A stretch of DNA of 64,000 nt from Aureispira sp. CCB-E (lineage in GTDB: Bacteria; Bacteroidota; Bacteroidia; Chitinophagales; Saprospiraceae), in the NCBI RefSeq assembly GCF_031326345.1, contig NZ_CP133671.1, positions 7,227,501 to 7,291,500 of the forward strand, read 5' to 3'. Below, in pieces: positions 53,891 to 61,941 of the stretch (position 1 is the stretch's first letter; the number at the start of each line of letters is the position of its first letter). The translations under genes were made by a program, and so were the position numbers. The notes beneath the pieces are model-generated. The model worked only from the letters and a program-made list of their open reading frames with translations, ran no database searches and was not told the origin of the DNA.

Positions 53891-53926
53891 TATTTTGTTT
53901 TAAAAATTAAACTATTTTGTTTTAAA
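53891..53926. repeat. Paired direct repeat upstream of the toxin promoter
   Basis: TATTTTGTTTTAAA occurs at 53891-53904 and 53913-53926, 22 nt apart (about two helical turns), directly upstream of the -33 box. Confidence 0.65.
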
Positions 53927-54002
53927 TATTAACTTTTACACAAAAAAAGGTACTGTTATAAAATCCAAGAAAGAATGAATAAAAAATAGTATTTTTATGA
54001 AA

Positions 54003-55079
54003 TTAGGAAGTCTTAGGACTATCCTGTGTAGCCTCAGCTAGTTCTGGGGCTATATTTTTTTCTTGTTTTAGCTCTTCATAATTTTCAATGTAAGATTGTT
54101 CATTTTTCCAAAGCACATATATTAAACACAGTAATCTACGCTCTAAGGCAATATTAGCAACCTTTTTAGGTTTTCCCTTTTGAACAATTCTCTTGTAAAC
54201 AGCCTTGAATTGAGGATTGAATCGGGCTGCAACCATAGCTGGAAAATAAAGTGCCCTACGAATATGAGCATTTCCTTTTTTAGAAATTCTAGTTTTACCT
54301 TTAATAGATGTTCCTGACTGTCTCTGAACAACATCCAAACCAGCAAAAGAGGTTAATTGTTTAGCTGACTTCACCATATCGAAACCAGCTGTTTCTGCGA
54401 TAACAGTTAGTGCAGAAAAAATCCCCACCCCCTTTATCGTACAAACTTATTGTACCCGAGTAGCTATTTTTTGATCCTGCTCTAATACCCTCAAGATCTC
54501 CTGTTCACAGGATTTAATTTGAACCTCTATTTTTTTGACTAATTCTTTCAAGCTCTTTTTTATAAATTTATCCCCTTGCTCTGACGCCTCTATACTACTG
54601 ATTTGGTTTAAGAGCATTGTTCGATTTTCTTTTAAACTGACTCTAAAACGACAAAGTCCTTTAAGTTTTTTGTAAATGGGAGCGGGGGGATGCCACTCCG
54701 AAAACTTTCGCTCTACTCCAAACCTAGCCAAAGCTTGTGCATCTGCACTATCCGTTTTTGTTTTTTGATTTAAACTTCCTATATAGTGCTTTGCTTTATT
54801 GGGCAAAACCACATGAACCGTTTTTTTTATTTTGTGTAAATGATAGGCTAACGATTCATAATAAACTCCTGTAGCTTCCATCAGATAAACCATTTCAACA
54901 CTCTGGTTTTGTTGCTTCTTTGACCAACGAACAAAGCGATTAAATCCTTTCTTATCATTTGAAAATTCCTCTACTTCTGATAAGTAAACGTTTTGATCCA
55001 ATCCTAAACTGCATACACAGACTGTAAATGTCAATTTTGAAATCTCTATCCCCACACATTGTTTTTGTAGCTTTTCCAT
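54003..55079 (-). pseudogene. IS110-family transposase interrupted by one in-frame stop
   Basis: The reading frame from 55079 to 54003 equals 358 residues plus one internal TAA at 54449-54447. The N-terminal part (210 residues) is a DEDD RuvC-like domain (CVGIEISKLTF, YLMEATGVYYESL, TKTDSADAQALARFG). The C-terminal part is a Transposase_20 domain (IKGVGIFSALTVIAETAGF, LTSFAGLDVVQRQSGTS, KTRISKKGNAHIRRALYFPA). The codons after the TAA stay in the same frame and continue the protein (VCTIKGVGIFSAL), so a single base change explains the break. The first catalytic acid, normally Asp in GIDVSK, is Glu here. A later GTG at 54428 allows the fragment to be read separately, but that would lack the catalytic domain. 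Confidence 0.93.
54003..55079 (-). mobile_element. IS110-family insertion sequence (ends not resolved)
   Basis: The element is defined by the transposase remnant above. IS110 elements have no terminal inverted repeats, and none are seen. The non-coding flanks 53935-54002 and 55080-55258 are where a bridge RNA would be encoded in an intact IS110. The boundaries cannot be fixed without a second copy or an empty site. Confidence 0.75.
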
Positions 55080-55258
55080 AAGATCAAGTTTTGTTGACCT
55101 ATTTTCTTCCTCACCTTTTCTTGTCTCTTATCCAAGCTTACTCTTTGTAGCTTTAAGTACTGTTCTGGCTCTAAAGAAATAAAGGATAAGGGCAATCTCT
55201 TTTTTACGATATAGCATCTACTTATCTCAGGCTGTCTTTGCTCCTTATCCAAGGTCAC

Positions 55259-55292
55259 AAGAGGCTGTCTGAAAAGGGCAGCCTCTTCTTTT
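55259..55292 (+). terminator. Hairpin downstream of the IS110 remnant
   Basis: AAGAGGCTG (55259-55267) pairs with CAGCCTCTT (55279-55287), followed by CTTTTATT. It may be a terminator or part of the IS110 end. Confidence 0.5.
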
Positions 55293-56064
55293 ATTAATAG
55301 GCATTTCTATACTCTTCTCTCTTAAAGTAAATCTTAGAACAAAATAAAGATTACCTTGCTCTCAACTGTAAGTTAAAACCTGACCTAACAACCTACCAAT
55401 ACTAAGTTCCCTTAGTATAAACAAGTACTTACACTTGTAAAAAACCAATAATTTATGGTTTAAAATTATTTAAAAAAAATCAATAACTTAGTATCCAACT
55501 TAGCGAAACTAACGACATTTGAAATTATATTTATTTAATTCATAAATCAGTGCCTATCGATACTTGCGAAGTTTCAAAAGGAAACTATAAAATTTAACAT
55601 CCCAAAATAATGTCTAAAAAATGCTCTAAAAGCCCTTGTTTTAGGGATTTTTCAGGTCTTTTTTTTGCGATTTTAGCACTCTATTTTGACTCGTATGTCC
55701 TATAAATGCAGACTTATGGTAAAATTAAATATAATTCCGTTTATCGTTAGAACCGCTGTATCCAACTAAATTACTAAATAAGATTAGTTACATTATTATT
55801 CGTTGGTACCACATCTAGTACGACTACGTGCTACGTCCCCTCAAGATGGTATAACAGGTATAACAATAGAAATATACTTCTTCAAATCCTCTCTGCTAGC
55901 TTATTAGGGCTTGTTTCCTAATATGTGATAAGCATAGCTATCACTTCTAATAGCACAAAATTTCATTACATACGATTCTGTACGCACTCTTTTGATACCC
56001 CATTGAGTGTGTAACAATCATTAATTGCCTATGAGGCATCAACAATTTTAACCAAATTATTATT
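55293..56064. other. Long intergenic region without a gene
   Basis: About 770 nt. AT-rich, with a hairpin-like AAAAGCCCTTGTTTTAGGGA near 55627 and a weak echo of the dispersed repeat near 55808-55836 that is too diverged to call. No gene and no clear promoter for 56065 was found. Confidence 0.4.
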
Positions 56065-58257
56065 ATGAAAAACTTATTATTGCTATTTATTCTTTCCCTC
56101 TTTTTGATACCAATAGCATCCTCCCAAAGTAGTTTATGTCCAGACAATATATTTGTGAATGGAGATTTAGAAAATGGGACACCAACCGCTTCACACCAAG
56201 ACATTGCTAACGCCGTTGGTTATAGCCGCATTTGGGCTCCTGGTAGTTGGGCTGATTATTATACCGCTACAACAGGTCCTTTTAGTCCTCCAGCTCCACC
56301 TTCTGGAAACTATGTAAGCTGTTGGATTGCCAACTATGCTGGTGGTGGCACAACTTATAGAGAAGGTTTTAAGGGAGAACTCAATGTCACTCTACCACCA
56401 AACACAGGAACCTATACCCTCACTTTTGACATGGCTTGCCTTGGTGGTTGGGGAAATTCAGAAGTAGCCGTTTATGCACTACACAACCCATCAGGAGGCG
56501 ATGCTCCATTTTCACCCACAGGAGCTTTTACGCCTGACAATATGAGCTTGTTCCCAACAGGAACTACTTTTTTGTTGAATACAATCCCTGTTAATGCAAG
56601 CACCTGTATCTCCAATACAAAAACCAATCAAACAGTTATTATTGATACTAATGATCCAAACTATCCTGCAGGAGGAATGACGCATATTTTTATTACTCAT
56701 AGCGACAATAGCAGCATTAATGGGGCTCGTTATATGGGCTTTGATAATTTCTGTCTGTCTGTTTCCAGTGATTGTCCTGGTAGTTATGTGAGCAATGGTG
56801 ACTTAGAATCGGGAACGCCAACAGCATCTCACCAAGATATTGACAATGCAACTGATTTTGGTCGTATTTGGGCAACAGGAAGCTGGGCAGATTATTATAC
56901 CGCTACAACAGGTCCTTTTAGTCCTCCAGCTCCACCTACTGGAAACTATGCGGGCTGTTGGATTGCCAACTATGCGGGCGGTGGTACAACTTATAGAGAA
57001 GGTTTTCAATCTAAATTGGTCGCTACCATTTTACCTAACACAGGTTCTTATACACTTAACTTTGATATGGCTTGCCTTGGTGGTTGGGGAAATTCAGAAG
57101 TGGCTGTTTATGGGATTAACAATCCATCCAACACAACTGGTTTGACACCAACAGGCGCCTTTACTCCTTCCAATACAGCCTTATTTGGAGCTGCTAATAC
57201 GATATTATTAGGTACGATTAGTATCAATAACACTACCTGTACTAGTAATGTCAAAGTCAATCATAGCTTAACATTTAGCTCTAGTACTGGGGGTGGTTTT
57301 CCAGCCTCAGGTATGACACATTTCTTTGTGACGCACAGTGACAATAGTGGTATCAATGGTGCTCGTTATATGGGTTTTGATAACTTCTGTCTCCAATCGG
57401 CTCAAGATACAGTCCCTTGTCCTAAAATTACCAGTACCAAAACAACTTGTATTGATGATGTCAACGGAGACGGTGTACCAGATTATAACATTGAAATTTT
57501 TGTTGATAATCCTGGCATTCTTAACTTCTTGACAACTTGTGGTACTATTTCTCCATCTTCTTTGTCTGTTCCTACAGCAGGAGTTTATAATTTAACGGTT
57601 GTTTCTAACGGAACTTGTAGTCCCTTCCAATTCGAATATCAGTCTTTGGATGCCAATCAACAAGATTGTTGGAGAGAAGAAATTTTCATTCAGTTGCCAC
57701 CTTGTAAAGACGATTGTTTGTGTGACGAAAGTTTCTTTGATGCTGTTAATTTAGGATTTAATGCGGTTTTAGATTGTCCTAATGATGTATTTACTCCAAT
57801 CGGCTTGCTAGATTGTGACCGAGTAACTTGGTCTATTGATGGTACAGCTATTGTGTCAACGGTTGGAAATAATCCATTCACCAATCCACATATTACAGGA
57901 CACTACGAAGTTTGTATGACAGTAACGAGAACACAAGCAGATGGAAAAGTTTGTCAACATAGATTCTGTCGTCAAATGCACTCTTCTTTAGTTTGTAGAA
58001 TGGCTCGTATAGGCGTCACACCGAACCCAGCAAGTGATAAACTTACACTGACATGGAGTACTGAAAATGTACCGGATCAAATCTCCATTAGTGTCTTTAA
58101 TGCCAATGGTATTGAAGTAGAAAGAATAGATGCCATCAATGGTCATGAAGGACAATTACAAATTGATATTCAGAAACTAGATAGTGGTATGTACTTTATA
58201 AAAGCAGAAGGTGCACAATATGCACCAATGCCGATTAAATTTGTAAAAAAGGGGTAA
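56065..58257 (+). CDS. Secreted repeat protein with type IX sorting domain
   Basis: 730 residues. A signal peptide (1-20, ending ASSQ) is followed by two tandem copies of a domain of about 210 residues: FVNGDLENGTPTASHQDI at about 30 and YVSNGDLESGTPTASHQDID at about 240. They share WADYYTATTGPFSPPAPP, CWIANYAGGGTTYREGF, FDMACLGGWGNSEVAVY and THSDNS-x-INGARYMGFDNFC. The fold looks like a jelly-roll carbohydrate-binding or DUF642-like module (inference). A Cys-rich middle (about 455-640) and a C-terminal type IX sorting domain (about 650-730; IGVTPNPASDKLTLTW, LDSGMYFIKAEGAQYAPMPIKFVKKG) follow. It is probably a surface adhesin or carbohydrate binder. Monocistronic. Confidence 0.88.
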   Translation: MKNLLLLFILSLFLIPIASSQSSLCPDNIFVNGDLENGTPTASHQDIANAVGYSRIWAPGSWADYYTATTGPFSPPAPPSGNYVSCWIANYAGGGTTYREGFKGELNVTLPPNTGTYTLTFDMACLGGWGNSEVAVYALHNPSGGDAPFSPTGAFTPDNMSLFPTGTTFLLNTIPVNASTCISNTKTNQTVIIDTNDPNYPAGGMTHIFITHSDNSSINGARYMGFDNFCLSVSSDCPGSYVSNGDLESGTPTASHQDIDNATDFGRIWATGSWADYYTATTGPFSPPAPPTGNYAGCWIANYAGGGTTYREGFQSKLVATILPNTGSYTLNFDMACLGGWGNSEVAVYGINNPSNTTGLTPTGAFTPSNTALFGAANTILLGTISINNTTCTSNVKVNHSLTFSSSTGGGFPASGMTHFFVTHSDNSGINGARYMGFDNFCLQSAQDTVPCPKITSTKTTCIDDVNGDGVPDYNIEIFVDNPGILNFLTTCGTISPSSLSVPTAGVYNLTVVSNGTCSPFQFEYQSLDANQQDCWREEIFIQLPPCKDDCLCDESFFDAVNLGFNAVLDCPNDVFTPIGLLDCDRVTWSIDGTAIVSTVGNNPFTNPHITGHYEVCMTVTRTQADGKVCQHRFCRQMHSSLVCRMARIGVTPNPASDKLTLTWSTENVPDQISISVFNANGIEVERIDAINGHEGQLQIDIQKLDSGMYFIKAEGAQYAPMPIKFVKKG
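56254..56937 (+). repeat. Intragenic domain duplication in 56065-58257
   Basis: Two copies offset by 636 nt (212 codons). An exact run of about 48 nt is shared (56254-56301 and 56890-56937), and long stretches on either side are near-identical. Confidence 0.85.
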
Positions 58258-58284
58258 TTTAAAGTCTTTGTAATGAAATAGTGT

Positions 58285-58320
58285 AAGAGGAGTATTCTGT
58301 TTAGAATACTTCTCTTTTTT
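58285..58320 (+). terminator. Terminator after 56065-58257
   Basis: Stem AAGAGGAGTATTCT (58285-58298) with AGAATACTTCTCTT (58303-58316, one G-T) around GTTT, then six T. Confidence 0.9.
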
Positions 58321-58330
58321 AATAACAATA

Positions 58331-58515
58331 GTTAGCTGCGCTGCTACTACGTGGTCGTTAAAAAACTTTATTAGTTTGATAATCAATAGGTTATATCTTC
58401 ATTGCATTTTGTGTTAAAATTTTGATTATCAAACTAATATAAATGTGCTTTTTTATCTTTTTGGTAAAAAAGTAAAAAACTAAGCTTGCGCCCTCATGAG
58501 CGTAGCGAACTAATC
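58331..58515 (+). repeat. Dispersed intergenic repeat, copy C (most complete)
   Basis: The core GCTGCGCTGCTACTACGTGG lies at 58335-58354. Then comes a 16-bp inverted repeat, TTAGTTTGATAATCAA (58371-58386) and TTGATTATCAAACTAA (58422-58437), and at the far end the second module in inverted orientation (58494-58515). The full unit is about 185 nt, bounded by the two modules. Confidence 0.75.
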
Positions 58516-58867
58516 AACGAACTACTATAATAATACACCATTGTTATATCTGCTTCTGATAAGATAAAGTTTTGTTTCTTGCTAATAAATTAATTTCCAT
58601 TCACATGGAACTTTCTTGTTCTAAGGAGAGTTGGTTGGTATGTGCTCATTCTGCACACTATTTCAGGTTATCATTCTTAAATCCTTTCAATTTTTCTATC
58701 GTGTAATTTTCAATTTTAGATATCAACTTTTTCTTTTTTAACGCTGTACTATAACTTTCTTTTAGAAAGGGCTTTGTCCCTTCTTAATAAGAAAAACATT
58801 GCTATATGGAGAACGACCACTCTATTCTAGCCATAGTACAGTAGAATTGATCTAAAATTGGCACGTA
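58516..58867. other. Intergenic region before the RNA-processing gene
   Basis: 352 nt after the repeat unit, with no gene. It holds short T-rich tracts and no TANNTTTG with a matching -33 box. Confidence 0.35.
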
Positions 58868-61861
58868 ATGAAAACTCCAAAACAAAAACTAAAACCAAGT
58901 TGGGAGGTACACGACCGTATCTTATGGGATCCCAAACTTAATGCCTTAGCATTCTATATCGGTTATGAGGACCGTATGATAAAAGATGCTCTTGGTGAAA
59001 AATTATTAATTGACTGGGCAAGCAATGATATTCCTTGGAATAGAGTGCAATATATTCGCTGCGCCAATACGATTGTTTGGGATAGAGCCAAACGTATTGA
59101 TTTGTTTGAGGACAATGAGCTACCAGCAGAGGCATTTAGAACTGATAGTCAACATCTTCAAGCTTCAATTTTGATTGATAACATTCCTATTGTCCCTCAA
59201 CCAACCTATGTTGCAACACTCCAAGATAGAACCAGTATTTTTACCATAGAAAACTGTTTTGTAGAATCTCTAAAATTAGTGAGTTATAATTTATTAACGG
59301 ATAAATACCATTCTATATCTGCAAACAGTGAGGCAAGGCATACTGCTATTGTTCAATATCTGCAAGAACAAGACGCAGATATTATTTTATTGCAAGAAGT
59401 AGATGCTCCAATGCTCGAAAAATTATTAAAAGCAAATTGGAAACAGCCGATTTATACTTCGGATATCAAACGAAAAGCAGCTACTTATTATCAAGAGCTA
59501 GTTGTTCTATCAAAATACCCTTTTTCATGGGTAGAATTTCAATATACTACGAATAAAAAGTTTCCAATTGCTAGTTGGAAATTTAACGGTCAGCCATTTC
59601 ACGTTGCGAACGTACATTTGTCTAGTAATCGCACCAACAATGCCACAACTGTTCGGCAAGAACAGTTACGTATTCTATTACAGTATTTGAATCGCTTAGA
59701 AGGGACTATTTTGATAGGAGGTGATTTTAATAGTCGAGGACAAGAAGGATTAGAATTATTAGACAAAGAACAGTTTTGGGATGCATGGAGCACTCAACAT
59801 CCTCATAAAGATGGATATACCTTTGAACCAAGTTATAATCCTCTAGCAGCAATATCTACCCTAACAGGTCTGCCTGCACGCTTTGATCGCTTTTATATTC
59901 GAACGAGCCAAGAACAATATTGGAAAATAGAGCAAGCAGCTTTATTCGCCAATCAAATGACAACAATGTCCTCTCCTATGTCTTTGCCTTCTGATCACTA
60001 TGGTTTATCGTTAAATATTATTCATCAAAAGGCTACGGAAAAAATTGAGCCACCAAGCAATTTTTGGAATACGATTGCTTCGACCTATCGCAGTGCTATT
60101 GTTATTCTTCCAGATGAGCATACATCGAAAAAAGTCCAAACAATACGGCAACAATTTGATCGAAAATACAACCGATGGATGCCTCATATTACATTATTGT
60201 ATGGCTTTTTACCAGATCGATATTTCGAGCAAGCAGCACAAGAATTAAGCACTGTACTCAAAGCGTTTTCAGTATTTGAATTAGAATTAAAACAATATCA
60301 ATTTTTCAATCAAAAAACAGAAACAATTGCTTGGCTAGAACCTGTTGAGCCCAATCAAGGTGGTCATTTGAAAAAATTACAACGTTTGATGCAACGTTTA
60401 TTTGTAATGCAAAATGGGTTACCCAAAACAAAACTATCCTTTACTCCTCATTTAAGTGTTGGTCAATTTAGGTCAATTGAACTAGCTAAGGAATCATTAC
60501 CTCCTTGGAAAAAGACTAATTTTAAAGTCAAGCGTCTTGCACTTATCAGTCGTTGTCATCAAGAAGCATTTAAAATAAGATATACAATTGATTTAGAAAC
60601 TGGTATTATTAATAATAATGCACCATCAAAAGTAGACGAACAGAATTTAGTTGAATTATTAAGTAATAAAAAAGCTGTAATATCTTTTCCAGAACAACAA
60701 AATAGGTCAATAATACTAGACATAATTCAGACTACTTGTGATAACATATTAGGTCAAGAGTACAAACTACATCAATTAGGTTCAACTGCTTTAGGTACCA
60801 ATACCAGCACAAGCGATTTAGATATCTTGGCTGCAATTCCTAACGAATTAGACCCTCTAGCTTTTTTAGAAAGAGTACAAATACAACTAAAAGGCTGGTA
60901 TGAAACAGCTAGATTAATACAAGATGCCCAAGTTCCTATTTTAAAACTAAAAATGGAGGGCATTTCTATCGATTTGTTGTGTGTAGCCTATCCTACAGCA
61001 TTCATATCATTGGATAACCTATCGGAAAAACATCGGTACTATTTCAGTGCACAAGACTGGCAAGCAGTAACTGGAATTTTGGAAGCAAATTCCATTCTGA
61101 CCTACAGTCAAAGAAAAATTTCGCTAGATAGTTTTCGCTGGTTTGTAAAAGCCATAAAAATATGGGCAACCGCTAGGAAAATAAAGGGAAATGCCTTTGG
61201 TTTTTTGGGAACCTATTCATGGACTATCTTAGCTCTTTGGGTGCTCGATCGTATTCCAAAGCAGGAAGATTTAGAGGACATTAGTACACTGATGCCTTAT
61301 TTTTTCTCTCTCTTATCTCAATACAACTGGGCGCAACCTATTACTTTAATAAAAGAGCCTCGCTATCATCTGAGAGAGAAACAAGATCGAATGCCAATTC
61401 TAACAACGATCAAACCTTATTATAACAGTGCTAGAAATGTGACTCGATCTACTGCTAGTATATTGCAACAAGAATTGAATAGAGGCAATGAAATTTTAAA
61501 AAATCAAAAGAAAGGAGCTATTTCTTGGAAATCTTTGTTTATGGCTATTGATACTTCCTCTACAATAAATCTAACGATAAACATAAAAGCTAAAAGTTTG
61601 GAGCAATTAAATCAGGCTTGTGGTTGGGTCGAAGGGCATTTGGTAGGGCTTATTATTGCGTTAGAACAAGTCTCTAATTTGATAATTCGCCCCTACCCTA
61701 GTATAGAATATAGGCATAATAAAGCTATCCTTCAACTAGGGTTGCTCTATCCAGATAGAGATAGTTTAAAGGCGTTGCTCCAACCTTATCTTAAAGACTT
61801 TATAGCATCTTTTGATTTTGACAATAAAGAACAACAATTGAAGTTTTCTTTTACCTTTTAG
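58868..61861 (+). CDS. RNA end-processing fusion: MJ1316 + EEP nuclease + 2H phosphoesterase + nucleotidyltransferase
   Basis: 997 residues in four modules. (1) MJ1316/DUF504 RNA cyclic-group recognition domain, about 12-82: RILWDPKLNALAFYIGYEDR, DIPWNRVQYIRCANTIVWDR. (2) EEP domain, about 134-386, intact: N141, E177 (LLQEVD), H250 (NVHLSS), D286/N288 (GGDFNSR), D376/H377 (SDHYG). (3) 2H phosphoesterase (2'-5' RNA ligase fold), about 408-575: H440-x-T442 (PHITLLYGF) and H528-x-S530 (PHLSVGQF). (4) Pol-beta nucleotidyltransferase with a poly(A)-polymerase-like core, about 600-830 and on: S639 (LGSTALGTNTS), D650-x-D652, D702 (ISIDLLC). All four active sites look complete. The set reads as a single-chain machine that recognises, trims, opens and re-extends damaged RNA 3' ends (inference). 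It is a lone gene, convergent with rpoC. Confidence 0.9.
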   Translation: MKTPKQKLKPSWEVHDRILWDPKLNALAFYIGYEDRMIKDALGEKLLIDWASNDIPWNRVQYIRCANTIVWDRAKRIDLFEDNELPAEAFRTDSQHLQASILIDNIPIVPQPTYVATLQDRTSIFTIENCFVESLKLVSYNLLTDKYHSISANSEARHTAIVQYLQEQDADIILLQEVDAPMLEKLLKANWKQPIYTSDIKRKAATYYQELVVLSKYPFSWVEFQYTTNKKFPIASWKFNGQPFHVANVHLSSNRTNNATTVRQEQLRILLQYLNRLEGTILIGGDFNSRGQEGLELLDKEQFWDAWSTQHPHKDGYTFEPSYNPLAAISTLTGLPARFDRFYIRTSQEQYWKIEQAALFANQMTTMSSPMSLPSDHYGLSLNIIHQKATEKIEPPSNFWNTIASTYRSAIVILPDEHTSKKVQTIRQQFDRKYNRWMPHITLLYGFLPDRYFEQAAQELSTVLKAFSVFELELKQYQFFNQKTETIAWLEPVEPNQGGHLKKLQRLMQRLFVMQNGLPKTKLSFTPHLSVGQFRSIELAKESLPPWKKTNFKVKRLALISRCHQEAFKIRYTIDLETGIINNNAPSKVDEQNLVELLSNKKAVISFPEQQNRSIILDIIQTTCDNILGQEYKLHQLGSTALGTNTSTSDLDILAAIPNELDPLAFLERVQIQLKGWYETARLIQDAQVPILKLKMEGISIDLLCVAYPTAFISLDNLSEKHRYYFSAQDWQAVTGILEANSILTYSQRKISLDSFRWFVKAIKIWATARKIKGNAFGFLGTYSWTILALWVLDRIPKQEDLEDISTLMPYFFSLLSQYNWAQPITLIKEPRYHLREKQDRMPILTTIKPYYNSARNVTRSTASILQQELNRGNEILKNQKKGAISWKSLFMAIDTSSTINLTINIKAKSLEQLNQACGWVEGHLVGLIIALEQVSNLIIRPYPSIEYRHNKAILQLGLLYPDRDSLKALLQPYLKDFIASFDFDNKEQQLKFSFTF

Positions 61862-61881
61862 ACAAGATTAAGTTAAGTGTA

Positions 61882-61918
61882 AACAAAAAGGAGCTGCTCA
61901 ACTAAGAACAGCTCCTTT
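61882..61918. terminator. Bidirectional terminator between 58868-61861 and rpoC
   Basis: A perfect 10-bp stem, AAAGGAGCTG (61887-61896) with CAGCTCCTTT (61909-61918), AT-rich on both sides. On the minus strand it ends in CTTTTTGTTT. Confidence 0.9.
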
Positions 61919-61941
61919 AATTTATCTTTCAGAGAAAATTG

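Noticed and set aside
55046-55258. Small minus-strand reading frame ahead of the IS110 transposase
   Set aside because: It overlaps the transposase start in another frame, is unlike any family and more likely covers the non-coding end where a bridge RNA would lie.
55808-55836. Possible sixth copy of the dispersed repeat
   Set aside because: Only scattered matches to the core and neither the second module nor the inner inverted repeat is present.
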